This document shows, piece after piece, positions 43,252 through 55,056 of a DNA stretch of 64,000 nucleotides. Location of the stretch: contig JAJEKV010000141.1 of assembly GCA_021234155.1 (NCBI GenBank), positions 752,039 to 816,038 of the forward strand, written 5' to 3'. The translations under genes and the position numbers were made by a program. Source of the stretch: Isoetes taiwanensis (taxonomy: Eukaryota; Streptophyta; Lycopodiopsida; Isoetales; Isoetaceae). How positions within the stretch are numbered: position 1 is the stretch's first letter; each line of letters opens with the position of its first letter. The notes under the pieces were generated by a model, which had not been told where the DNA came from, did no database searches, and saw nothing but the letters and a program-made list of their open reading frames with translations.

Positions 43252-45975
43252 GGATCTATCTGTTTTGAGGGGTAAAAATGCCAAAAAACAGCTCTGAAAG
43301 CCATCAAATCCAAGCCCTGGTTAGGGGTAATGAGGGAGTAATAGGTAGATTACAACTTAGAATATGGGGATTTACAATAAAAATTGGGTAGTATGAGGGA
43401 TGAGGAGAAATTTACAACTTAAGAATGAGGGATGAGGAGAAATTGGGTAGTCAAGGGTAGTAGGGGTAATGAGGGAGTAATGGGGGGATTGCAATTTAGA
43501 ATATGGGGATTTCCAATAAAAAAAATGGGCGATGTGGCAAAATGGGGTAGTCATGGGTAATAGAGGTAACGAGCGAGCAATAGGGGGGATTAGAATATAG
43601 AACATGGGATTTACAATAAAAATAGAAGAATGGGGGATGAGGAGAAACATGGTAATTTAGTAATGAGGAGTAATGAGGGATGGCAGTTTAGAATATGGGA
43701 ATTTACAATAGAAATAAAGAATGAGAAATGAGGAGAAAATAGGGTAGTTTAGGGGCAATAAGGTGTAATGGGAGAGTAATGGGAGATTGCAATTTAGAAC
43801 ATAGAATTTAGAAAAAGAAGAATGGGGGATGAGGAGAAATGGATCAGGCGATGTCAGTCCAAAAAAGGGGATTTTAGTCTAAGAGTTTGTTGTTTTCTAA
43901 GGCTACATAAGGTTAGATCTAAGGTTACATTTTATCAAAGTTTACGAAAGATTATTTTAGTTTACATCTTATCTATAACTAAGAACGCATTGGCTTGATT
44001 ATGTGGACTTGGAATAATCCTTCGCAATTTTTTTTGGAATTTTCCTTCTAGTTTTCAACTTAACATGTGGAAAAAAGGTGGCACCTTATATTTTAGGTGC
44101 TAAACACGAAGAACACTGGCTAAAGACTTTGAATCTCTAACTCACATCTATACCAATGGAGAGTATGGATTAAAATTATTGAATAAGATTTATATGAGCT
44201 TTTTAATGCATAAGCTTTTCTTAAAAATCGTTAATGGTCATAACCTAACTCTAAATTAGGACAATTGTTTTACGGAGTTCTTTACGCTCGGGTTTGCCGG
44301 AACATAAACGCTAAATGTCTGATTGTGCATCTAACGGCCAGAGGATAAGGCAGCAAATTGAAAGATGGACCAAATCCTAACAGACTGGTATGATTCTCCT
44401 TGCCATGATTTATAATTAGACGGCCGCAGCAGATGGGGGATGCTGAAGGCAAGTCTGGATGATTTTTGGATTTGGATATCTATTTGCATTTGAGCTATTT
44501 TCTGCTACAAATATTATGCATGCGCTGGATGTATGACTCGATATTCTGGATGTTGTTGCTAGTAATACACTGAAGACTTTAGTGAATCTGGCTACTGAAT
44601 TATATAACAACATTTTTTTTTTTTGTTTTTTTTTTTAATTATCTATTCTTTACTACTATATTCATACCTCTTCATAAAAAGTAGAATGTACTGGTTTTTA
44701 CAGCTGTTTAAACATATTTACTTGATCTATCATTTTGTACAATATGTACATCATGTTGTACTATGATTTATGAAGTATTCATTAATTTAATTTTCATGGT
44801 TGCACGATCTCTTGCATTTTATTAGACTGCTCAATGCTTTGATTGAATAAAGCATCTCTTTTAACGCTTAAAGTTGGGTTTATTGTGCATCAAGCACTAT
44901 TCTACATCTATCCTTGTATATAAGCTTATATTGGATGATTTGTCATATCGTAGGTTGATTGGATATGTTTGAAAACTATTATTTTATATGCTTGAAATAG
45001 TCTTGTATGCATACATTTTTAGTGGCACTGAACACATGGGACTAGTCTTGTTTCTTAGTTCTTTCAAAGACTAATAAATCTAGACAAAGAGACTTAAGAC
45101 TTGTACTTTGTCTAGATGCCTGTATGATTTTATGTATATTAAGTGATTTCAGTTTGCTAGTTTTATTAGGTTAAACTAGACTGGAACCATGTGGTCAAAT
45201 ATTTTATTGTAGAATATATATTCTAGAATAGTTGTTTTAGAAACTTTTCTCTAAATTATTCTGCTAACTCATTTCTTTTGAGCAGGGGATACTGGCATCC
45301 CTCATTGATGACATTGAGGAGTATATCTCACCAATCAAAGAGACAAGAACATGCAGAACGGATTGGAGGTTTTTGCATCTCTGATCAAGGACATTGATGA
45401 ATACATCCCATTATGAGGTGAGACAAGATTATACAGAATTGAATAGTACCTTGAGATTGGAGGTCTCGAATATGCACAGGAGCTCCTAGTAAAGCTGTAT
45501 TAGGTTATGTGTTGTATTCTAAAAAATAAGCTGCATAGACATTTTGTCACTAAGGAGCAGAATCTTCCACCTAATGAAGAGGAGAGTGCGGCCATAAATG
45601 GAGAGCCACTACGTTATGAAGTATTGGGCTCATATTAAGGAATTCCAGCCGTTGATTAGTTTTAACGGTCATGATGGTCCGAGTCTTCTCGTTGTGCTCT
45701 CATACTTATGTATTTATATGCTTCGCCAAAAATTGTACCCCACTAGCAATTTTGTATCCTGTTTCTTTTCTATGATACAAAGGAGGGGCTTTTTCTTGCA
45801 TGGGTTAACCCTTCTTGGCGGTTCTTAGCCTATTTTCTAACCTCTTCTATCTTAGCCTTTTGTCCTGCGTGGGAGAATCCTTCGACCTTCACCTTGGATC
45901 TATTTTTTTAGAATCTAGAAGCTCTCTAGTATTAGGATGTTATCGTATCTTGCGCGTCGGAGCACGAGAATGCAA
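43252..45975. repeat. Right copy of the inverted repeat family
   Basis: Reverse complement of 5728-8165 (43252-45590) followed directly by the reverse complement of 1785-2046 (45592-45858) and of 1440-1500 (45933-45975). The minisatellite lies at about 43320-43850. It lacks the 3.7 kb segment of the left copy; the join is near TAAATGGAGAGCCAC at 45595. No protein encoded. Confidence 0.8.
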
Positions 45976-46290
45976 TCGATTCGAGTAGCGGATCGTGATT
46001 ATAGGGCAAGACAATCATCCATGCATTGTATACGTCGCACGCATGTGTCGCATGCATTTTTTGGCCACGGTTATGTCCACGGCTACACAATTGCAGCCCT
46101 TCTTAAATGCAGAAGGATTGTTGTAACAGAGCTAGAAAAAGCATCAAGAACGCAATCTCTTGGACATGAGCCCGGGGGGTGCACCTCTATATATGGACAG
46201 ATGGCATGTGCATTCGAGGGGTCACAGAAAAACCCCTGTATACGGCTTTTTGGAGTAGAAAAACCGATACCATACGGGTTTTCGAATTAA
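45937..46290 (+). pseudogene. Methyltransferase-like C-terminal fragment
   Basis: A 117-codon frame. GHGYVHGYTIAALLKCRRIV VTELEKA resembles the S-adenosylmethionine-binding motif of beta-class DNA amino-methyltransferases (F.G.G.T..AA...GR..I.IE), though the glycines are mostly lost. Its first 13 codons lie within the right inverted-repeat copy. It could be the missing C-terminal half of the DLPYG protein at 47941-48772, but it is on the other strand. Weak evidence. Confidence 0.25.
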
Positions 46291-47224
46291 CATATATTAT
46301 AGCCCCTATCCGTAGATTTACGATTGATTGTGCCAAATTATATAATCCCTTTCCGACTTTGTACCTTTTGTGAGGACATAGGTCTAGGGTTCCATTTAGA
46401 GGCCACATATGCCTGCATGGACCCCCATGGACCTTGGTCACGTTGAGTTGGTCACGTTCCAGGGTAAACATGGCACATTGATCATGGGGTCTATGCAACA
46501 TAGGAGGTGAATAATCGAAATATTTTTCCCATTACACCATTGGACTTGAGAACTAGCTTAGAATGCTATTAGAATGAAATAGCTTAGAACTTAGAATGAT
46601 GTATGCGAACTATGGTATTGAAATATCCATTATGGTTGTGTATCCAAGCTCTCCACTACCAACATGAACTACAAAACTAGGATCTAATAAACGTAAGCCC
46701 GGCGTTGCCCCACTAATATCCCGGTTTGTGTTTGTACTTGGCCTTCAATGTCCATATATGTGCAGCATTTGAGACCACCACAAGTGGATGCTTGATTTAT
46801 TTTTGTGAATATTTTTGTAACCGCTATTGTAAATGGCCTACAATGATGACAATACTATTCTTCAAGAAATGCCCGTAATCTCATTACGTAAAATAAAGCA
46901 TCAATATAACTTGCCAATCTTGATCCACAATTACTTCTAACAATATTGAGCATAAATTGTTTATTTGGTGGACTTGCCACAATGATGGAAGAAATGTCGG
47001 GTTAGGCCATTCAATGTATACCTACATTGTAAATGGTTGTATGTTACAATGCTACAATGCAGTGATGATTGTATTGTGTCAAACATGTTTAAACACATCA
47101 CATAGATTATTGAAAAACATGTTAATGTTAATGCATAAGGCACTTGTGTGTCTATGGGGGAATTTTAAACATTGAAGTGCCTAGGGGTTTAAAATATTGA
47201 AGGCACAAAGGCAAAAAAACTTAG
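46291..47224. other. No gene seen
   Basis: AT-rich sequence without a recognised gene; 47453-47940 is likewise empty. Confidence 0.5.
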
Positions 47225-47453
47225 GCATCTTTCCTCACACATCTTATATCTTCTTGAAAACGGACGTTAAAGGCAGATGCATAATCTAGAAGCTGCACTG
47301 AAAGAAACAGCCTTGCTCTTTTCCCTCGAAAACCCTTCGGGGCGGGGTTTTTTTAATCCTGTCAGTAATACGCTTGCTGCTCTCTTTTTTGTTTGGGTCC
47401 CATAGGCCAATTGGTCTCCGTGGACGCTAAAAAATCTATTCTATTCTATTCTA
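47225..47453 (+). mobile_element. Non-LTR element 3' end with TCTAT pentamer tail
   Basis: GGGTCCCATAGGCCAATTGG TCTCCGTGGACGCTAAAAAATC then (TATTC)3. Matches the block at 569-630. The left limit is uncertain. Confidence 0.45.
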
Positions 47454-47940
47454 AATGGATTCTGGAAGGTCTGGTTATTGAGCTTCAGCAAGATATGCTA
47501 AATGTGATTGTTAAACTAAGCTAAAATGTCTACTCAGAAACAAAAGTATATTATCTTATGCCAAGGAAGAAGATTCCTTGATTCTTATAGAGGCTTATAG
47601 AGGCTTAAATATACTGGTTTCAAGCCACTTTACAAAACATGCAACTCACATATCTTAATGCAGGAAAACAGGATGCCTCATCTTATTTTTTTACAGGATG
47701 CCTCATCTTAAGTTCTTGGATGATGCAGATCCACGGATATGACATTGGGTTGTATATTAAAATGACCAAAGCAATGGGCCTGCCAAATGGAATGCCAAAC
47801 ATTTTTAATGTCTAGTGGCAATTTAAGGGTAAAGTGTGACTATAGCAATAAAAAAACCCTTTACGTTCACGAACTTGAACAATACGTGCATATTAGGTGC
47901 ACCCCCCTTGGACGTGAGAACATGTAAGGGAGATGGTGGA

Positions 47941-48772
47941 TCAGCTTTTGTGGTTTCTGGTAGTGATTATCATGCCTTGTGCACTAGGGTCCTGCAGCTT
48001 TTGCAACACCGCTAGAAACTCTAAGACATTGGAAAAATTTTGGCAGGCTGTTGTGTTAAAATGTTCCATGGTCTGCATTCCATCAAAACTCCAGTAAGCA
48101 ACATGAAGATATTCCATCTTGCTCAGCAATCTGGGTCCTCCACCATAGTAATTAATATTTGTTTTGTACCTACAGAAATTAAAGAAGTACAATTAGCAAC
48201 AAAAACCAAACAGGGAACCAATGAAGTAACTAGGACTAAATGAATCGTATTCCAGAATAGAAAATAAAAACAAGAAACAGAACATGAACAAAAGTAAGAA
48301 ACAACTATATTCCAGAATAAGAACCTTACTAGACCATGGTTTCATAACCTTCTTGTACAGGGGATTCAAAGTGATTCTTAAAGGTGGATTTCACAAGTCC
48401 TACTTACATGCTCGAATGAAACACAACAAGACGCCAATGTTTTGCGATTGTGATCTGTTTAATGCCAGCGACGAATGCATTAAATTCAGAGTTTTTGAAG
48501 GGTTGGTCGTCATAGCGGCTGTCCTTTATTTTGAAGCCATATGGAAGGTCTGCTATGACCAAAGTGAAATCCTGTAGCTTTAACATTCCAACCAATTTTG
48601 TGCGGTCCCCATGAATGATCAAAAATAGGTTGTTTTGATCAAACAGGCTAAATCTCTCGTAGTCCAACGGCTCAACATCTACAATCCGCCTGTCCGCTAA
48701 TGACCTCTCCTCCCGGGCTGTCCTTAGCAAGTGCATGAAGCCCTCTGATAGGTCTTTGTTCTTTTTTTTGCT
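47941..48772 (-). CDS. Two-exon 3' part of a methyltransferase-like gene (DLPYG motif)
   Basis: The minus-strand exons 48772-48408 and 48169-47941 join in phase (donor GTAAGT, acceptor TTTCTGTAG; upstream acceptor TTGTTACAG), giving 197 residues and a stop. FTLVIADLPYGFKI resembles the catalytic (D/N)PP(Y/F) motif IV of N6-adenine/N4-cytosine methyltransferases with Leu in place of the first Pro, followed by a loop and the strand HWRLVVFHS. Later residues (YYGGGPRLLSKMEYLHVAYW) are unassigned. The SAM-binding motif is not in these exons. It is incomplete at its 5' end; the FCP1-like gene begins 1.1 kb upstream, on the other strand. Confidence 0.5.
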
Positions 48773-49019
48773 CTGTAACAAGAAAACATTACTGCAATAG
48801 TGTGAAACATAGAAGCTAAAGAAGAAACACAAGAAGAATGCATGCCCAGCCCTCAAAATTTAGAGCGTATTGAATGATGGGTCAAAGCACAATATAGTGT
48901 CTCAAAAAAGTCGAATTTCTAACTACAAAAATAGTTAAAAACGTAGTGGGTTTGTTAGGTTGTATTTTGAATTTTGCGAAAATTAAGGGGAAAAGGAGGG
49001 TTTCGGTTCGGGAGGAAAT

Positions 49020-49873
49020 AGCAAGAAACGAGAATGGGAGGGAATTTTCGTTTCGGACTCTCTAGCTCTCCTCCACTGCACGATTTACCTCATTTCGGTC
49101 TTTCTAGCTCTCTTCATAACTGTACTTTGCTGCAAGGTATGCACGCTTCTCAGGTTTCTCTTTCGCCATGACAAAATGGCATCGTATAAAGCTCTGAATT
49201 AATTTCTTTATTTGCAGGTATATTTGCTCTGAATTTATATGACCTTTTGTTAGCTCTACTCTACCATTTTGATTTCTTGCTTTTGCAACGTTTGCATACA
49301 TCTCCATGCTTCTCGTGATTTAACCTTTAGACCAATTAATATTTCTTGTTATTTGTCCTTCTTATATTGCCATTGTATTTCATGTTATAATGTTATGTTA
49401 TATATTGAACATTTTACCTCTCTAGCTCTCCACCGAATCAAATACTTGAAGAAAAGTATGTACTCATCTCAATTTTCTGTTTTGCCATCATGTATGTTAC
49501 AGGTAGTTTCATTCTTTGTGCAAGATGCAATACTAAGAAGAACGGGAATTTAGAATGGGAAAGTAATCTGACAAAATGGCATCGTATAAAACTTCCTACA
49601 TTTTTATTTCTTCCTTTAGATTTTATGTGATAGATGTAAGGCTTTAATCATGGTAAGCCCGAACCCCTTAAGGTTGTGATGCTGATTTACGAAAAGGAGA
49701 CAGTCGGTTTTGATAATTTGTTGTGATAGGCAATAGATGCAGTCTTTTATAGATAGGCAATAGATGTACCTCTTAGACCATAGTATTTCTTTTATCCTTA
49801 TATTGCAATTGTATTTTATGATGTCAGAAATCTAATGTAAAGTTGCATTAACAGGTCATCAGCTTGTGATCTC
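49020..49873 (+). promoter_or_regulatory. Leader region of the FCP1-like gene with possible untranslated exons
   Basis: C/T-rich TCTCTAGCTCTCC words at about 49060-49075, 49107 and 49422 precede donor-like AAG/GTATG sites (about 49136 and 49456). An AG acceptor at about 49853-49855 lies 18 bp before the ATG. This fits one or two non-coding first exons. No TATA box placed. Confidence 0.3.
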
Positions 49874-51301
49874 ATGGAAGCGGTTCCAAATCATGCGATT
49901 CCCGATTTGAGTGACAAAGGCTTTACCTATAAAGAGTTGTATAGATCGGAAAGGCATGTTGATGATAATGACATGCGGAAGATGTGGGGTCCAAAGGTAA
50001 ATGGAAAGGCTTGTTACAGATTCAAATTATTAAAGGAAGACAAGAAGGAAGAATTCTTGTCATTATACAACAAAATACATAATCGAACCAAAATGTTAGG
50101 AGGGCAGGTACCCCAAGCACTGGCAATGGCATTTCTGTTACATTGTAATGGGCTTGAAATAGACTGGATGAGCTTCTATGAGCATGCGAAATCAGCTTCA
50201 AAAAGTAGAGCACTTGCAAACAATGTGGATGATGAGCTGGAAAGTGGCACGGTAAACGTTACTCCTCCAATGGGTTTGTCTCCGACTGCACCGCTGGTTC
50301 TTCATAAGTTAACTTCACAAAACCTTGGTAGCTCCAACGTGACAAATGATGCCAATTATGCAACAGAAAATCCAGGTATTATTCAACTCTAGTTTTTTAT
50401 ATTCATTTATTCTCTAGTCTTCCAATTTCATCATGTAGTCCAGTTGTGAAGACAAAGAAAGAGACATCTCATCGATCACAATCTGAAAAATCTGTTTCAC
50501 CTGGTAATTCTTTATTTTTTTTGTATGAAGTGATTATGTTTGTTTATTTGAAAGCATTTTCTTCCAGGAAATAAAAGGGCTTTAATTGCTGCAACGAGGA
50601 AAAGTAAACGCGGTGAAGTTTTTGGCAGTCCTTCCAAGTCCCCATGTACCAAAAGGATAAAGTCGCATAAAAAGCTTTTGATTTTTGAGCTAGATGGAGT
50701 GTTGATGAAGCTATTTGAAAATACAGAGCCATTGCCAAGTTGTGTCATGGATGGTGCAGAACTTAAGCACCTTAATCACACAAAGATAGCTGTATTGCGC
50801 CCCAGAGCCAAGGAGCTTCTAGAGTGGTGCATGGAGCACTTCAAGATTGCCATTTTGACAACATTGAGTAGCACTGCAACTAATCTTATTCTGAATCACA
50901 TGTTTGAAAGAGCTGTTCGAGAAAAATTACAGTTTACATGGTCTTCAGCTAAGTGCACAAATACGGCATTCAAAGTTGAAAGGAAACCTGTCTTGTTGAA
51001 GGAGTTGAGCAAAGTTTATTCTGAAATACAGAGAGGTTGGATGGACAAAAATACATTGCTAGTCGATGATATGGCGTACCGTGGTTTTAAGAACAGTCCA
51101 CATACAATGGTATGCCCTAATACTTATCAACCATCCAGAAGAGATGGTGACTTCCTATTCGAACATCTAAGACCATGGCTGGAACTACTGTTAGAAGCTG
51201 AGAATGTGGAAGTGTATCTTCAAGCCAATCCATTAACTAACTTTCTGGATAAGGTTTCGAAGAAAGCAATTGATACTCTCAAGAAATACAGATATCGTTG
51301 A
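49874..51301 (+). CDS. FCP1/NIF-like HAD-fold protein with altered nucleophile
   Basis: Exons 49874-50375, 50444-50503 and 50568-51301 join in phase (introns of 68 and 64 bp, GT-AG), giving 431 residues. Residues 1-165 are an unassigned basic helical region (GKACYRFKLLKEDKKEEFLS). Residues about 170-215 are Lys/Ser-rich. The HAD fold follows: motif I LLIFELDGVLM (E228, D230), motif II IAILTTLSS, the conserved Lys near ERKPVLLKEL, and motif IV TLLVDDMAYRG (D354, D355). FCP1/SCP phosphatases use DxDx(T/V) with the first Asp as nucleophile; here it is Glu, so the protein may bind phosphoproteins without hydrolysing them. No BRCT domain. Confidence 0.8.
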
Positions 51302-52461
51302 CATCAAAATGAGCCTATTCACATCACTTGGAGTTTTTATGCAAAATTGAATTTGAAACAGTGATTGAATCTGGCACTGTAGGTCTGGTATTTATTGTGG
51401 CACAGAAAGGAAAGCTTATCTCACGATGAAACAGTCAATCCGTTTTGAACAGTGTTTTATATGATTCTTGACCATGGTTTGGTTTAGTGAAATTGTATCA
51501 TTATAATTGTTGCTGTATTTTCTCACACAAGATAAGTGACCAAGTCTTGGCTCTTGTGTTGAATTAATAAAATACATGCCTTGAGGGAGTTCTTTGATAA
51601 GTTGTGTATAAGCCTTCATGTAATTTGCAGATCTTCATGTAATTTGCAGATTGTGAATGGTTCTACATTTTTCCCTTTTACTAAACTGTTACCTTTCACT
51701 GGATTTCTTCAAACTGCAAAACAATACTTAAAATAAGATTCTTCATTCATCTCTCCAACACTAAATTTAGGGGCCTTCTTAAAGAAGAAACTAATGATCA
51801 CCAAGGAATGCTTTGAATCTGCAGTGATGTAATTAGCAGTTGCATCTGTATGTATTTTTATGGGTCTTTTCTACTTTGTAACAATCAGCTTGTAGTTCAT
51901 GTACTTACAAATGTTCATTGGAAGTCTAGTTCAACTTGAAAAACATTCTGTCTTTTCTTATCTCTTCATCATGCAACAAGCAACAGCCTAGTAGATTGTT
52001 TTGGCAAATCCTGTTGCTCATAAAATGCAGGTGGAATATACACCATGTTCTGCATTTGCAATCCCTTCCTTCAAGATCCTTGACATTTCTATAATGCAAG
52101 AAGATAATTAGATTAAAAACATAACTAATTTAATGAAACTCAGATTGAATTAGATTACAAACATAACTAGTGTTCGGAATATACAAGAAACACATATATA
52201 GAACCATATTATATTATCTCTGTCAACTTGTTTACAAAAATGCCTGTCCAAACCAGTTTTCACATACCAATTTTCACAGACGAGTTTTCACAGGCCAGTT
52301 TTCATATAAAAAAAACACAGTTACATTATGTTATATCGGTCAAGTTTTTACAGAGAAACCAAGTACAGCTGTTCAAAAACCCTGTTCTGGAGCCGAAAAA
52401 CTAAAGAAAAGAAGATAGTAAAACTATACTTTATGAAAAACTGCAGATTTAAAAAACTTTT
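51302..52461. other. No gene seen
   Basis: The 3' flank of the FCP1-like gene. It holds an 18-bp tandem duplication (CTTCATGTAATTTGCAGA, twice, 51615-51650) and AT-rich sequence. Confidence 0.5.
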
Positions 52462-52836
52462 TTAATCAGGCATCTTGAGGCCACCATCTCCACCAACTTC
52501 AGTCTTCATCTTCAACAGGCGTTCCTCATGGAAGCAGGCACGATCTACCCACTGCTGTACTTTTTCAGTAACTGAAGCTCCCTTGTGTTGCAAAATCATC
52601 ACCTGGGAGCAACTAAATCGAGCTTGAAAACTGATTTTTTGAAGCTTCAGGCTTGATTCCTCCATCGGGGGCTTCCTCGGGATGGTCTTGGTGCACGGCA
52701 TTACTGAAATGAGAAGGAAAAGCAAAGGAAAGGAAAGAAAAATGAGATGGTTCGATCCTGCTGAGGTTCCGAAATTTATGGGTAAAGTTGCATGCATACA
52801 TCATTGTCCTATACAGGACCTATGTAGGACACTATA
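52462..52836 (-). CDS. Possible terminal exon of the duplicated minus-strand gene
   Basis: Minus strand. A strong polypyrimidine tract and CAG acceptor at about 52704 lead into NAVHQDHPEEAPDGGIKPEA (acidic) or, in another frame, into MPCTKTIPRKPPMEESSLKL and on to VQQWVDRACFHEERLLKMKT and a stop at 52462. The first 60 bp are also in the tandem duplication; the rest is unique. No family recognised. Confidence 0.3.
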
Positions 52837-54000
52837 TAGGACCTATATAGGACCTATCATTGTATTATATAGGACCTATCATTGTCCTATATAGATAGGA
52901 CACTAAGCAACTATTCATATGGGACACTAAAAAACTATTCATATTGTTGCTACTTTTATTTGTTTGAAGAAAATGTTACATTTTTAAGCAAATTTGTGTA
53001 TCTATCAAAATGCATGTGCCACATCATCATGCCATGTCATCATACACGTGATGCCATGTGGACAAGTATTTGTTTTTTTTTTTTTAGGGCTAGATGTTTA
53101 GGTTAATATGTTAAGTTAATATGTTAATGTTTAGTACAAGTTAATGTTAATGTTGTATGTTATGTTGTAAGTTTATAAGTTAACTTAAATAAGTTAACTT
53201 ACAACTTGTTAACTTGTTAGTCCATGTGGTAGTCCATGTGGCAATCCAAGTGACAGTCCATGTCAGCATTCAATGAGCCAAGTCATCAAACACGTGTTAT
53301 GCCATCCTAGTCATCATCACCACATATTGTCATCATGTGCCAGTCCAAGTGGCGGTCCATGTAAGTAGTCCATGTGGCATGCCATGTCAGTAGCCCATGT
53401 GGCAGTCCATGTAAGCAGTCCATGTGGAGTCCATGTGCATTTGGAAGTATATGTGGACAAGTAAAAGTTTTTTTTTTTTAGGGCTAGTTATTTAGGTTAA
53501 TATGTTAATCTTAAGTCAATATGTTAATGTTAAGTGTAAGTTAATGTGGCACTACATGTGCCACATCACCATGTGCCAAGCCAAGTGGCAGTCCATGTGC
53601 CAGTCCAACTGGCAGCCCATGTAAGCAGCCCATGTTAATTATAAGTTAACTTATATAAGTTAATGTTAAGTTAACAACATGTGCCACATCATCATTAAAC
53701 ATTAAAAAAACATTAAAAAAGAAAACATAAAAAAAAACATTAAAAAAAAAATTCCTATCTAATCCCCCCTCAAGTTAACTTTTAATTATATGTTAACTTA
53801 TACATGTGGCACAACATCATTAAACATTAAAAAAACATGTGCCACATCATCATTAAAACAACATGTGCCACATCATCATTAAACATTAAAAAATATTAAA
53901 AAAAAACATAAAAAAAGATACCCATGTTTTCTTTTTCCTATTGAGCCTGTGGGATATATGAAACTAATATCTTCAGCCCTAAATTTCTTCAATCTGTCTG
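52800..54000. repeat. Simple and minisatellite spacer in copy 1
   Basis: Includes ATATAGGACCTATCATTGT units (52800-52910), AGTCCATGTGGCA / AGTCCATGTAAGC units (53218-53440), TTAAGTTAATATGTTAATG units, and CATGTGCCACATCATCATTA AACATTAAAAAA units (53680-53910). Copy 2 has the same at 55380-56530. Confidence 0.8.
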
Positions 54001-54028
54001 CTGATTTGACGGATCTGGGTGCCTAATT

Positions 54029-54585
54029 TTATTTTAAGTTGTACTCGTTGTCAGCGTTGTGCATATTGGCAACGATTTTTGCTTCTTCGTCTGTCAAACC
54101 ACAGTAAACAGCACAAAGGATCGAGAGGTATCTCGGCTTATTCTTTTCCTTGCACAACTGCCTCCTTGCCTTGAAGTTGTGATTACCCCCAAAACATAAT
54201 GCATGTAAGTGTCTGCATTTTCTCTTTCATGCTCCTTGGGGTCTATGCACTGCGTTCTGTCCACAAGAACGACTATTGGAGCTACATGAGCATTGGGGTT
54301 GCTCCTGATCCTGTCCTTCAAGTTTCTTAAATGGTCAGCATAAATTTTTCGAACCTGAAGTGGCCCCTTACCAGCTTCATTCTTTGGTGGCAACCTCAAT
54401 GATGTTACTGGCAAGTAAATTACACCTTGCACGTAGTTGTGCAAGTTTATTTCTTCCATCCTCTCCAAGGTCTTATATACCTTCTTCCCTTTAATAGCCA
54501 CCCCTGCTGCCTTTCCGTTGCTTTTTTTTTTCTTTTCGAGCTTTCTTCTGGAATATTTTCCATTGCAATTTACTGCACCTTGCAT
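54029..54585 (-). pseudogene. ParB-like (ParB/Srx fold) domain pseudogene, copy 1
   Basis: Minus strand. A Lys-rich start (SRRKLEKKKKSNGKAAG) precedes VQGVIYLPVTSLRLPP, VRKIYADHLRNLKDRIRSNP and VAPIVVLVDR, the ParB N-terminal pattern (set-point residues, a helix, P(I/L)VV strand). The hallmark G(G/E)(N)H(R) motif is present as GNHNFKARRQL but one frame over: a G5 run at about 54192-54196 is one base short, so the frame before it reads YVLGVITTS. The shifted frame runs to a stop at about 54029 (GLTDEEAKIVANMHNADNEY). Copy 2 shares the lesion. Confidence 0.55.
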
Positions 54586-54651
54586 TTCTTTGGTTCCTTT
54601 GCTGCAATGGTATCTTGTGGCCCCCTTGTGGCCTGCTCCTCTATTGCAAAA

Positions 54652-55056
54652 TTACGATTCACTAGCAGAACTTTGGTCTTGTTCATCTGGACTAGAACCA
54701 GCAACGTTGAGCCTTTCTTCTTCTACAATTTCATGCTCTGATTCACTATACAAGAAGTCCTCACTTAGATTAGACCTTTTTAATGATGTAACCAAGCTCT
54801 CTTTGTTGATATAGTATGCCATATACTTGTAAAGGGCTTCTGGATTCACTCTAGCCAGTCTGAAAGATGCCTGATCGACAACTATAAATCTCTGGGATGT
54901 TTTAGAGGAGCGCCATCCCTGTTGTCCAGACTGGCTGGAAAACTCAGAAACTTCTTTAATGGTCCCCATACATTTAAACTCACTCTCATCGTACCTTTTA
55001 TCTCCAGGATTTCCGCAGACGTGCAAGAATGTAAGGGTGCTGTACTTTTCAGCCAT
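54652..55056 (-). pseudogene. N-terminal part of the duplicated gene, copy 1
   Basis: Begins MAEKYSTLTFLHVCGNPGDK after an in-frame stop, continues GTIKEVSEFSSQSGQQGWRS and ASFRLARVNPEALYKYMAYY, and ends in an acidic Ser-rich tail. It lies just upstream of the ParB-like segment on the same strand and was presumably part of the same protein. No family recognised. Confidence 0.4.

Noticed and set aside
46187-46501. Minus frame of 104 codons opposite 45937-46290
   Set aside because: No coding features; overlaps a better frame only in part and looks random.
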